This document shows, one piece after another, positions 1 to 7,769 of a stretch of 20,744 nucleotides of DNA (the first letter of the stretch is position 1; each line of letters begins with the position of its first letter). The notes beneath the pieces were generated by a model, which worked only from the letters and a program-made list of their open reading frames with translations, was not told the DNA's origin and made no database searches. The position numbers were made by a program, and so were the translations under genes. This DNA comes from DATFXF01 sp035258565 (lineage in GTDB: Bacteria > Acidobacteriota > Terriglobia > Acidiferrales > UBA7541), in contig DATFXF010000418.1 in assembly GCA_035258565.1 (NCBI GenBank), positions 1 to 20,744 of the forward strand, in the 5' to 3' direction.

Positions 1-182
1 ACCTGGTTTTTGCGTGGCTGACCGCTCTGGCTGTCCAGCAGATTTCCCGCGCGAATTACGGAGATCTGCTCCGCTCGGGCGCCGCCGGGCTTGCCCTGTG
101 CCGCGCCCAGCACAGGAAGAAAACCGAGACACACCAATCGAACGAAGAGTTGCGACTTGCCGCGCGCATCCTCGAACCTCAT
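1..182 (-). CDS. secreted amidohydrolase, N-terminal part only (runs off window)
   Basis: This is the first 60 codons of a minus-strand gene that continues past base 1. The ATG at 182 follows a good ribosome site (AGGAGGTG, just upstream). The protein opens with a basic stretch and a hydrophobic run (LFVRLVCLGFLPVLGA), consistent with a signal peptide. It then reads ISVIRAGNLLDSQSG, which resembles the N-terminal beta-strand of the amidohydrolase superfamily (imidazolonepropionase or Xaa-Pro dipeptidase-like secreted enzymes). In that family this strand precedes the HxH metal site, which lies outside the window. The function is therefore family-level inference from a short motif, and substrate cannot be told. 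It lies 84 bases downstream of the phosphatase gene on the same strand. Confidence 0.6.
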   Translation of the reverse strand, partial: MRFEDARGKSQLFVRLVCLGFLPVLGAAQGKPGGARAEQISVIRAGNLLDSQSGQPRKNQ

Positions 183-266
183 AGGCACCTCCTGATCGCA
201 CGCCGGGAGCGTATCGCTTAATGAAGGGCCTATAGGAATACGCCTGCGCCAGGGGATTTTCAAAGC

Positions 267-2006
267 CTAGTTCGAGCGCCGCGGCGTACCTGGGCTTCCC
301 GAGGCTTTTTCGGGGCCAGCCGAGGCGGCCCCAGCCGCGCCTTGGTAGCGGACTAAAAGAAGCGTCAGGTCGTCAGCTTGGCGGGCGCCACGGGCGAACT
401 CCTCAACCGCCGAGAGAATCGCGGTCTGCAGATCTTGGACTGGCAAGCCCTCGCGCCCGGCCAGGACTTCTTTCAGCCGGGCCATGCCGAACTCTTTGTC
501 CTCGGAATTCATGGCCTCGGTGATGCCGTCGCTGAACAAGACGAGCGTGTCGCCGGGCCGAAGGTCCATGGTGTGACTGTGAAACGTGGCTTCCGGGAGC
601 AGCCCCACGGGGTAGCACTCCGCTGGAAATGCCGCCTCCACCTGGCCACCACGCAGAAGGAGAGGAGACGGGTGGCCCGCGTTGATGAATTCCATATGGC
701 CGGCGGTGTCGAGGGTGGCGAAAAAAAGCGTCGCATAGCGCTCGAGCCGGGAGTGCGCACAGAGGAAGCGGTTGAGGTGTGCGAAGACGTCGGTGGGTGT
801 ATGGCCGATACTCATCCCGGAAAGGGCGCCCTGCAACATGGTGGTCAACAGGGCAGCACCCAATCCTTTTCCAGAGACGTCCGCGATGAGAAAAGCAGTG
901 CGCTGGGGCCCCACGTCGATCACGTCGAAGTAGTCCCCACCAACGGTCTGGCAGGGTTGGTTCATTCCGGTGACCTGCAAGTGGGAGGAATGGAGAAATT
1001 CACGCGGGAGCAGTTCCTGCTGGATCTGGCGGGCAATACTAAGTTCCTGTTCGAGCCGCTCGCGCTCCCGCTCGCGTTCCACCAGCCGCGCATTGTCAAG
1101 CACACTGGCGGCTTCGACGGCCAGCGCGTCAAGAATCTGCCGCTCGAGGCTCGAAAACGCTGCTGGGCGTCGGCTGTCTAGGTAAAGCACACCAAGCAGT
1201 TCGCCGCTGGCGGGGGGAGGAGCATCGTCCGTGGCCCGTGCGGAGCCGAGCGCATAGAGCGGGATAACCACCATGGCGCGGAGCCGCTGTGCGATGATGC
1301 TCCGCGCGGCCTGAAGGTCCTTATCGGCCTGTGCCACGTCTTCGGTGACGGCGCTGCGTTGCTGATCGAGCGCGTAGCGAATCGCGGTCTGGCTCGGCTC
1401 CACGCCCTCCATCGGTAGATTGCGCGCCCCCTGCTGCCGCGCCAGCCGCACGGTCAGGCGGGCCTGGGCATTTGGCATCAGGAGCAGGCCGCGATCGGCG
1501 TTGGTCACGACGATGGCGTGGTCTACCATCTTGCCGAGCACGGCTTCAAGCGGGAGGTGCGAGTGCAACAGGGCGGTGGCCTCGAGCAGTAGGCTCAGCT
1601 TGCGCAGTCCGCCGGTCCCCGACTCCGAGGTGGTCAGGTGCTCCATGCGAGAGAGGAGTTGCGGCAGGGACTCTGCCCCTTGGCCGGCGTGGAAGATCAG
1701 CTCATAGCAGTCCGGCAGGCCAAAGTCGATGCTGTCGCCTTCGCGCAGGGGTCGCGAATCAATCTTCTCTTTATTGACGAAGATGCCGCGGCGCTGGCCG
1801 CGATCCTCGAGGTGGAATTCACCGTTCTGATAGACCAGGGCCGCGCACTGCCGGGAAATGCGCCGGTCGGAGAGTTGCAGGTCATTGCCGATCTCAGCGC
1901 CGCGGCCGATCAGAAAAGGCGAATGCTCGACTCGCACCACGCGGCGGCTGCCATCGGGTGAGATCACTTCCAGTGCCGCTGCGGCGATAGGCTGAGTTTC
2001 CGCCAT
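267..2006 (-). CDS. FHA-GAF-PP2C (SpoIIE/RsbU-type) serine phosphatase
   Basis: A 579-aa cytoplasmic regulator with three domains. An FHA domain (about residues 12-106) has the GR turn at 34-35 and SR at 51-52, but Gln where the usual SRxH histidine would be. A GAF-like domain follows (about 145-315). The C-terminal PP2C/SpoIIE phosphatase domain (about 345-560) has the metal-site motifs GGDYFD, ADVSGKG, NAGHP and SDGITEA. A helical segment rich in Arg and Glu links GAF to phosphatase. Family members dephosphorylate anti-sigma-factor antagonists in partner-switching pathways; no such partner gene is in this window. The ATG at 2006 is chosen because the domain homology begins there and a GGGTGG lies just upstream; an in-frame GTG at 2036 would add ten residues without a ribosome site. 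Active-site motifs are complete; target and signal are unknown. Confidence 0.9.
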   Translation of the reverse strand: MAETQPIAAAALEVISPDGSRRVVRVEHSPFLIGRGAEIGNDLQLSDRRISRQCAALVYQNGEFHLEDRGQRRGIFVNKEKIDSRPLREGDSIDFGLPDCYELIFHAGQGAESLPQLLSRMEHLTTSESGTGGLRKLSLLLEATALLHSHLPLEAVLGKMVDHAIVVTNADRGLLLMPNAQARLTVRLARQQGARNLPMEGVEPSQTAIRYALDQQRSAVTEDVAQADKDLQAARSIIAQRLRAMVVIPLYALGSARATDDAPPPASGELLGVLYLDSRRPAAFSSLERQILDALAVEAASVLDNARLVERERERERLEQELSIARQIQQELLPREFLHSSHLQVTGMNQPCQTVGGDYFDVIDVGPQRTAFLIADVSGKGLGAALLTTMLQGALSGMSIGHTPTDVFAHLNRFLCAHSRLERYATLFFATLDTAGHMEFINAGHPSPLLLRGGQVEAAFPAECYPVGLLPEATFHSHTMDLRPGDTLVLFSDGITEAMNSEDKEFGMARLKEVLAGREGLPVQDLQTAILSAVEEFARGARQADDLTLLLVRYQGAAGAASAGPEKASGSPGTPRRSN

Positions 2007-2099
2007 GGTCCACCCGTAGACTAGGAATTTTATCACGGAGAACGAGGACCAGATCTCCGGGGGCGCGAAAAGGAAGCGGGGCTGCTTCGTGCCGGTGGC

Positions 2100-2978
2100 C
2101 TATCGGGACTCGGTCGGAGCGGCGGCTCGGCGGGCCACGTAGTCGGCCATGTAGGCGGCAAACACGCGCTCAAGCCGTTTGGTGATCGGACCGGGAGCGG
2201 AACGAAACCTGTGGCCCGCAATTTCTCCTACGCCCAGCAGGCTGCGATTGGTCGAGGAGATGAACACCTCGTCTGCGGTGAACAGGTCCTCGGGGCGCAG
2301 CGCTTGCTCAGCGATCGGCACACCCACTGCTGGAGCGATTTCGAGCAGAATCGCGCGGGTAACCCCTTCGAGGCAGCCGGAGTCGAGTGGCGGCGTCAGC
2401 ACCTTGGCCTCGCGCACACAGAAGATATTCGCGGCGGTGCACTCCGCCGCTTCCCCGCGCTCGTTGAGCAGCACAACCTCGTCGAACCCACCCTGCTGTG
2501 CTTCGGCGAGGTTCCAGACGTTGTTCAGCCAGGAGGTGACCTTCACGCCGGCGAGCGGGGAAGCGGCGTGGCGGCCGTGTTCACGCAGGGTCAGGCGTGC
2601 GGGCTCCCGGCAGGCGGGCAATCCGGCGGTGTAGAGTAGCAAATCCACCGGCGGAAGAGGTTCGTCACTCTGCCAGAATCCGACCTGATTGTAGATCACA
2701 TAGATACGCGCGGTGCCCTCGCGCACGCCGTTCGCGCGGACGAGCTCCTGCAGATGGCCACGAATTTTCTCCGCGTCGAACGGAAAAGGCACACGCGTGC
2801 GCGCAGCGTCTTTTTCGAGACGCCGCCAGTGCCGCTCGAAAGCGAAGGCTTCGCCTTCCAGGATACGCAGCGTGGTGAACAGTCCCCAGCCCGAGAGGAG
2901 GCCGGCCTGGCCGGGAGACAGACGAACCTCCTCGATGGGTACGATCCGATGGTTGTGAAACACGTGGTGGTGAATCAC
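2100..2978 (-). CDS. class IV PLP-dependent aminotransferase (BCAT / ADC-lyase fold)
   Basis: A 292-aa fold-type IV PLP enzyme, close to full family length. The N-terminal region includes GLFTTLRILEG, the typical GxFET-like strand of the family. The probable PLP lysine is K146 in VKVTSWLNNVWNLAEA, matching the K-x-x-(N/S)-x-L-x-N pattern, and the conserved glutamate is in GEAAECTAANIF (about 179). Members are branched-chain aminotransferases, 4-amino-4-deoxychorismate lyases (PabC) or D-amino-acid transaminases, which cannot be separated by eye, so no symbol is given. The start is a GTG with GAGGT upstream. It lies 61 bases after the small 3040-3255 gene and 93 bases before the phosphatase gene, all minus strand, so co-transcription is plausible. 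Neither neighbour points to a particular pathway. Confidence 0.88.
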   Translation of the reverse strand: MIHHHVFHNHRIVPIEEVRLSPGQAGLLSGWGLFTTLRILEGEAFAFERHWRRLEKDAARTRVPFPFDAEKIRGHLQELVRANGVREGTARIYVIYNQVGFWQSDEPLPPVDLLLYTAGLPACREPARLTLREHGRHAASPLAGVKVTSWLNNVWNLAEAQQGGFDEVVLLNERGEAAECTAANIFCVREAKVLTPPLDSGCLEGVTRAILLEIAPAVGVPIAEQALRPEDLFTADEVFISSTNRSLLGVGEIAGHRFRSAPGPITKRLERVFAAYMADYVARRAAAPTESR

Positions 2979-3039
2979 CTAAACCTCGCAGCCGGGTCGG
3001 GTGCCTGAACGATTGTAACCTACCTCCGCGCCCCGCCGG

Positions 3040-3255
3040 CTAACCGGCCCGAATCCGTTCGGCGGGTACCTCCACTTCGTTCACACCCTTGAAGGAGAAC
3101 AGCAACCGCACGAGAAACTTCGGCGGTTCTTCCGAGGTTTGCTTGACAATGTTGCCGACAGCGTCGGTGACGGCCGCATGGAAAAGTACACCCTGGACCT
3201 CGATGCCTGCCAGGTTCACCCGGACTAGTTGCCCCGGCTGGAACATGGCCGCCAT
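3040..3255 (-). CDS. small unknown protein, possibly beta-barrel
   Basis: A 71-codon gene for a protein I do not recognise. It opens MAAMFQPGQLVRVNLAG, continues with alternating hydrophobic strands (VQGVLFHAAVTDAVGNIV, FLVRLLFSFKG) and ends VEVPAERIRAG. The pattern suggests a small all-beta, SH3-like fold; that is inference. The frame is open further upstream to an ATG at 3369, which has an AAGGAGG about 12 bases before it. That extension would be 38 extra residues of low complexity and would overlap the TATAAT box read on the other strand, so the ATG at 3255 (with GCGGGG just upstream) is preferred. It could head a minus-strand transcription unit with the aminotransferase and phosphatase. 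Confidence 0.55.
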   Translation of the reverse strand: MAAMFQPGQLVRVNLAGIEVQGVLFHAAVTDAVGNIVKQTSEEPPKFLVRLLFSFKGVNEVEVPAERIRAG

Positions 3256-3357
3256 TCTGCTGCCCCGCGGAAGCAAAAGCAAGCCTCCACTCCCCACCGC
3301 CCCGACCGGCAAGCGTGGGCAGAATTGTGCAGCCTCCTCATTGTGACTCTTCTTAGT

Positions 3358-3363
3358 TATAAT
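3358..3363 (+). promoter_or_regulatory. candidate -10 box for the M28 peptidase gene
   Basis: A perfect TATAAT sits 64-91 bases upstream of the possible starts of the M28 gene, in otherwise GC-rich DNA. No convincing -35 hexamer lies 16-18 bases upstream (TCCTCA at 3335-3340). TTGTGA at 3341 is too close. The -10 match is seen directly; promoter function is inferred. Confidence 0.45.
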
Positions 3364-3453
3364 GGCCATGCGCCGCTCTTTCCTCCTTCTTTGCGCCCCA
3401 CAAGAAGGCAGCTAGAGTTGCTGGCAATGCCTATGCGGTTTGTGCAGGTCCGA

Positions 3454-5151
3454 ATGCTTCTGCGCTCCCAGAGGAAACGAAACCATACTTGGAACTGGCT
3501 GCTGGCGGTTGCCATCCCGCTCGCGCTGGCCGGATGTTCCCGTCGACCGAGCCGGCCGGACGCTGCCCTGCGGTCGTTTTCCTCTGATGCCCTGCTGAAG
3601 CACATCCGCACGCTCTCGTCGGACGAGTTTGAGGGTCGCGGCCCGGGCTCCAGGGGCGAGCAACTCACGATCTCCTATCTCCAGGACCAGTTCCGCACGA
3701 TGGGCCTCGAGCCCGGCAATCTCGACGGCACGTACTTCGAAAACGTGCCGCTAGTCGGCATGAAGCCTGACCCACAGATGAAGCTGACCTTGAGCGCTCG
3801 CGGGCGCAAGCTGGAGCTGAAATTCGAGAAGGACTTTGTGGCCTGGACCAAGCGCGTCGTCGATGCGGCCGCGATTGACTCCGACATGATTTTCGTTGGT
3901 TACGGCGTCCAAGCACCTGAGGACAACTGGGATGATTTCAAGGGGGTGGACGTCAAAGACAAGGTTCTCGTTGTTCTCGTCAACAACCCGCGTGTTCCTG
4001 GCGATAAGAGCTTGGGCACCCCGGCCATGACCTATTACGGTCGCTGGACCTATAAATTCGAAAAAGCGGCCGAGTTGGGAGCTGTAGGCTGCCTCATTAT
4101 CCACACGACGGAGCGCGCCGGTTATCCCTGGGAGGTGGTGAGAAACAGCTGGAGCGGTGAACAGTTCGACCTGGACACGCCGGACACGAACATGGGCCGT
4201 GTGGCCATCGAGGGCTGGCTCAGCGGCGAGACGGCTGACGCGCTCTTCAAGATGGCCGGGAAGAACCTCGTGCAGTTGACGGAAGCTGCCGCTGGCCGCG
4301 ATTTCAAGCCTGTGCCGCTCGGTGTGCACGCGGCGCTCTCCGTCAAGAACACGCTTCGGAGGGTGGACTCGCACAACGTGATTGCTCGTTTGCCCGGCAG
4401 CGATCCCAAGCTGAAGGACGAGTACGTCATCTACACGGCGCACTGGGACCATTTTGGCATCGGACCCGAGGTGAACGGAGATAGGATCTACCACGGCGCG
4501 AAGGACAACGCATCGGGTACGGCCGCGCTGATCGAAATCGCGCGTGCCTCGAAGCAGCTCAGGGTACCGCCCGGCCGCTCACTGCTCTTCCTTTCCGTGA
4601 CGGGCGAGGAGCAGGGCTTGCTCGGCTCCCGGTATTACGCAGAGCACCCGCTCTACCCGCTCGCCCGCACCGCCGCCGTGATCAACATGGATGCCCTCAA
4701 CGTGCTCGGCCGCACGCGCGACCTCGTCATGATCGGCCGTGGCAACTCGACGCTCGACGAAGTGGTGGACGAAGTGGCCCGCCAGCAGGGCCGCACAGCG
4801 CGCCCAGACCCCGAGCCCGAGAAAGGCTTCTTCTACCGCTCTGACCACTTCAGCTTCGCCAAGCAAGGGGTGCCAGCGTTTGATCCGCACGAGGGCGTCG
4901 ACTACATCGGGAAGCCCGCCGGTTGGGGCCTGGAGATGCGCCAACGCTACACCCTCGAGAACTACCACAAGCCATCCGACAAGGTTAGGGACGACTGGGA
5001 TCTCTCCGGGTTGGTTGAGGATTGCCAGCTCTATTTCTTGGTCGGCTATCGCGTGGCCAACGATCCCCGGATGCCGGAGTGGAAGCCCGGCGCTGAATTC
5101 AAGGCCAAGCGGGAGGCTTTATTGCGCCAGGCGGCACCAGCCAGCCGATAA
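3454..5151 (+). CDS. M28-family metallopeptidase lipoprotein with PA domain
   Basis: A secreted di-zinc aminopeptidase of about 565 aa. The N-terminus is a lipoprotein signal: basic residues, a hydrophobic core and LAGC, with Cys28 as the likely lipidation site. A PA-type insert (around AELGAVGCLIIHTTERAGYP) precedes the M28 catalytic domain. All expected ligands are present: H330 (AHWDH), D351 (AKDNASG), the pair E385-E386 (TGEEQG), D413 (INMDAL) and H465 (RSDHFSF). Relatives such as bacterial leucyl or glutamate carboxypeptidase II-like enzymes release N-terminal or small C-terminal residues from peptides; substrate here is unknown. The ATG at 3454 has AGGT upstream and gives a normal-length signal peptide. 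ATGs at 3427 and 3433 are alternatives. A perfect -10 box lies at 3358 and a hairpin terminator follows the stop. Confidence 0.93.
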   Translation: MLLRSQRKRNHTWNWLLAVAIPLALAGCSRRPSRPDAALRSFSSDALLKHIRTLSSDEFEGRGPGSRGEQLTISYLQDQFRTMGLEPGNLDGTYFENVPLVGMKPDPQMKLTLSARGRKLELKFEKDFVAWTKRVVDAAAIDSDMIFVGYGVQAPEDNWDDFKGVDVKDKVLVVLVNNPRVPGDKSLGTPAMTYYGRWTYKFEKAAELGAVGCLIIHTTERAGYPWEVVRNSWSGEQFDLDTPDTNMGRVAIEGWLSGETADALFKMAGKNLVQLTEAAAGRDFKPVPLGVHAALSVKNTLRRVDSHNVIARLPGSDPKLKDEYVIYTAHWDHFGIGPEVNGDRIYHGAKDNASGTAALIEIARASKQLRVPPGRSLLFLSVTGEEQGLLGSRYYAEHPLYPLARTAAVINMDALNVLGRTRDLVMIGRGNSTLDEVVDEVARQQGRTARPDPEPEKGFFYRSDHFSFAKQGVPAFDPHEGVDYIGKPAGWGLEMRQRYTLENYHKPSDKVRDDWDLSGLVEDCQLYFLVGYRVANDPRMPEWKPGAEFKAKREALLRQAAPASR

Positions 5152-5167
5152 CCCGCCAAGACGAGGC

Positions 5168-5200
5168 CTCCTTGGGGCCGCAAGACGGCAAGGAGCTTTT
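5168..5200 (+). terminator. hairpin terminator after the M28 gene
   Basis: CTCCTT (5168-5173) pairs with AAGGAG (5190-5195), and inside it GCCG (5177-5180) pairs with CGGC (5186-5189) around a CAAGA loop, leaving a three-G bulge. CTTTT follows directly. A second short hairpin with GGCC arms and a TTTC loop lies at 5202-5219. The location between two convergent genes (stops at 5151 and 5230) fits a terminator for the plus-strand gene. Confidence 0.55.
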
Positions 5201-5229
5201 CCGAGGCCTTTCGGCCCCGCGTGTCCAAG

Positions 5230-7716
5230 TTACTGCGTCACACAGAGTAGTGTCATGTGCGGATCGATCAGCAGGCGCTTGGGTCGCACGGGCGAGTGGA
5301 AATGGAAGGGGGTTTCCTGGCCGGAAGTCACCACCGTGCCGAGCGGTACCGGCTTGCCTCCAGTCCGTGCGGCGAAGAGCGGCACGGCGGCGAGGAACGT
5401 TTCGGGCACGCCGGTCTGCTTGAGCATGCCGCGAACCAGAAAACCGTTGCCCTGCGGCCGCGCGGTGAACTCGACCGCGTAGTGCGGGATCCCGCTCGAA
5501 CGCACCCACTGGTCGAAAAACCATTCCATCGAGTGGCTGCCTTCTAGGTCCATGGCCGGGGTCATTAGGGCCTCGACCGCACGCTCTAAATCTCGGTTCG
5601 TGAGCCCGTGGTAGCGGCGGGATTCGAGTATCGAGCGGAGGAGTTGCGCGAAACGCGCATCCGGATTTCCAGCCGCAGGGTCGCCCAGCATCCTGCGGAG
5701 CATGTGGAACACCCATGTGCCCTTGCCGTATACCACGCGCTCGAAGCCGTTCGGCGTTTTCGAGGATCGCAGGCGGTAGCCGAGCAAAAGCGGGCCGGCT
5801 TCCTCGGGGAAATCGGTGCTCCCGTCTTTCGCGGTCAGCTCCTTGCGGTAGCGCTCGAGCCAGACGGGCAGCGTGTGCTCGGGAGACTTCTTCGTATCCG
5901 CATAGAGCAGAGCGATGTAGTTCGCCAGTCCCTCCTCGATCCACTGGTCGCGATAGTTGGGCCAGCCGATGACGTTGCCCCACCACTGATGGGCGACCTC
6001 GTGATAGGGCACCACGTCGGTGAACTGCTCCTGGTCGCGTGCGCTAAGGCCTAGGCGTTGTTGCGCGGTCGGGGAGAGGAAGGAAAACGTTGGGAGATAG
6101 ACCAACCCGGGCCACCCCTGACCGAATGTCCCCGGAATCTGCGAAACAGCCAGGCGTTGGTAAGGGAAAGGCCCGTTATAGCGCTCGAAGAAATGCGTGG
6201 CTTCGGCGATTTCCAGGGCCAGTTGGTGGAGAACGGCTGCCGGGCTGGGCGGTGCTTCCGGCAAGCTGACCGGCGGCGGATAGACGGTTGGCCGGCGCCC
6301 GCCCGGAGGAAGGATCGGGGGTACTTGTAGGCGGCGAAGGCGCTGGAGGATCGCTTGCTCAAGCTGGTGATTGGCGTACAGATCGATCTTCACATCGCCG
6401 GCATCCACGGTCTCCTTGGCGTATGCGCCGAGGTTGAAGCCAGCTACGGGAAGAGGCACTTCGGAGCGCCAGCGGCCGATGCGCGATTCGCCTTCCTGGC
6501 TTTCTTCGAGCTTCTTGCCCGTGGCAACAAGTTCGAGTGGGCGCGGCCAGTGAAAGGTCAGCTCAAAGGAGGCGAATTGGTCCGCGCCGCCAACGTGGGG
6601 ATACCAGCTTCCGCGGTCGCCCACGAAATAGACCCCGTTTCCGGCGTCGCTGATCACCTTGCCGCGGTAGGAGATGCGCAGGCGAATCTCCTGGCCGGTG
6701 CGGGTGGATGCCGGTAAAACGACCAGCAGCGAGTCATTGCCTCGCTCGGCGATCTCGTGGCGGTTCACCGCTTCGTTCTGGAAGAAGACGAGAGCGTTTC
6801 GCTCGCCGTCTTCCGCTGATTCGACGGTGAGCCAGCGCGAAAGCTCGAGCGGGATCACCCGCTCGCCACCGCGGACCACCTGGAGCGTCAGACTGCTGGT
6901 GCCTTGAAGCGTCAAGTCGGCCTGAATCGACGTGTCGATCCTGTAGCTAAGAGGCGCGCACGGTGCGGCGAGGGGCCCGGGTCCGTTGACCGGACCGAAA
7001 GAGGCCCAGACGTCGTAATAGCGTACGCCCCCGACCCATCGCGGTTGGCCGAGCAGCACCGGCTCCGAGCGACGATCATCCACGAGCAAGTCGAAGGGGC
7101 CGGAGACGTCACCAAGGAGGCCGGCGTAGAAATAGGGGTGCGGCTCTTCGGCAAGCCAATCGGTCAGGATGCGCAGCGAGTGCCACGGGTTGAGGTTGGC
7201 GACGGTTTGGTTCCATCCTTCGGCGAAGGTCGGCTCGTCGACAGGCTGCGCCTTGACCTCGCATAGTTGCTGGAGAAGTTCCTCATCGGTGTGGTCCGTG
7301 AAGCGAATGTAAGCGCTCCTAAAGCCCTGATCGAGCAACGGTGCCCCGAGAAAATGTGCCAGCGAACGCTTCTCGATAGGGTCGCGCGGCAGGGCCAGCA
7401 CGTGACCGTGACCGGTGAAGACCACGCCAGTCAAGCGACCGTTGTACGCGGCAAGAAACGCCAGTTTGCCTTCGACGAGAGAAATGCGCACGGTGTCGCG
7501 GCGAATGTGAAGATCGCGAACGTAGTAGATGCGGGTCGAATCAGCGCGGAGCGCGTTGAGCGCCTGGTAGAGGTCGTGGGGTCCCGGCTCCCTGCCTGCT
7601 GGAGTCGGCTGGGTCACCTCCGCCGGTCCCCAAACAATAAGGCCGGCAACAAGCGCCGGCAAGGACAGCATGCGCGCGCTAACCTTCACAACCGGCACTG
7701 TAGCAACATAGGGCAT
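5230..7716 (-). CDS. M1-type (gluzincin) metallopeptidase, secreted
   Basis: A protein of about 828 aa with a hydrophobic N-terminal segment (LSLPALVAGLIVWG) after basic residues, consistent with export. The C-terminal half holds an M1-like catalytic domain: HEVAH at bases 5989-6003, then exactly 18 residues, then the third ligand glutamate in WIEEGLANY. A VVYGKGTWVFHMLRR segment carries the probable catalytic tyrosine. The usual GAMEN exopeptidase motif is not seen; the corresponding stretch reads GQGWPGLVYL, so amino-terminal specificity may differ. The first roughly 260 residues are an extra domain I do not recognise. The start is uncertain: ATGs at 7752, 7716 and 7671 all lack a clear ribosome site. 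7716 keeps positive charges before the hydrophobic core and leaves room for a promoter facing the divergent gene at 7770. Confidence 0.88.
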   Translation of the reverse strand: MPYVATVPVVKVSARMLSLPALVAGLIVWGPAEVTQPTPAGREPGPHDLYQALNALRADSTRIYYVRDLHIRRDTVRISLVEGKLAFLAAYNGRLTGVVFTGHGHVLALPRDPIEKRSLAHFLGAPLLDQGFRSAYIRFTDHTDEELLQQLCEVKAQPVDEPTFAEGWNQTVANLNPWHSLRILTDWLAEEPHPYFYAGLLGDVSGPFDLLVDDRRSEPVLLGQPRWVGGVRYYDVWASFGPVNGPGPLAAPCAPLSYRIDTSIQADLTLQGTSSLTLQVVRGGERVIPLELSRWLTVESAEDGERNALVFFQNEAVNRHEIAERGNDSLLVVLPASTRTGQEIRLRISYRGKVISDAGNGVYFVGDRGSWYPHVGGADQFASFELTFHWPRPLELVATGKKLEESQEGESRIGRWRSEVPLPVAGFNLGAYAKETVDAGDVKIDLYANHQLEQAILQRLRRLQVPPILPPGGRRPTVYPPPVSLPEAPPSPAAVLHQLALEIAEATHFFERYNGPFPYQRLAVSQIPGTFGQGWPGLVYLPTFSFLSPTAQQRLGLSARDQEQFTDVVPYHEVAHQWWGNVIGWPNYRDQWIEEGLANYIALLYADTKKSPEHTLPVWLERYRKELTAKDGSTDFPEEAGPLLLGYRLRSSKTPNGFERVVYGKGTWVFHMLRRMLGDPAAGNPDARFAQLLRSILESRRYHGLTNRDLERAVEALMTPAMDLEGSHSMEWFFDQWVRSSGIPHYAVEFTARPQGNGFLVRGMLKQTGVPETFLAAVPLFAARTGGKPVPLGTVVTSGQETPFHFHSPVRPKRLLIDPHMTLLCVTQ

Positions 7717-7769
7717 CTGCCGGCAAGGCGTGGTCCAGGGCTCCGCGCGCATTTGTTAGGATTTGAGAT

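Noticed and set aside
235..263. TTGAAA-17-TATTCC on the minus strand upstream of the amidohydrolase
   Set aside because: The -10 matches only three of six bases and the -35 lies just upstream of the previous gene's stop; too weak to list.
378..1181. A 267-codon plus-strand frame opposite the phosphatase gene
   Set aside because: It is antisense to strongly supported PP2C motifs, with no family-like segments; a shadow of high GC content.
2100..2978. Class IV aminotransferase as the GnnB partner of the lpx-operon oxidoreductase
   Set aside because: GnnB belongs to the DegT/DnrJ/EryC1 fold, not fold type IV, and the gene is far away on the other strand.
3751..4494. A 247-codon minus-strand frame inside the M28 gene
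   Set aside because: It is antisense to the zinc-ligand region of a clear peptidase and resembles no family.
5099..5986. A 295-codon minus-strand frame in the M1 gene
   Set aside because: Same strand, other frame; Arg/Ala-rich, no domain, and the overlapping frame has the full M1 active site.
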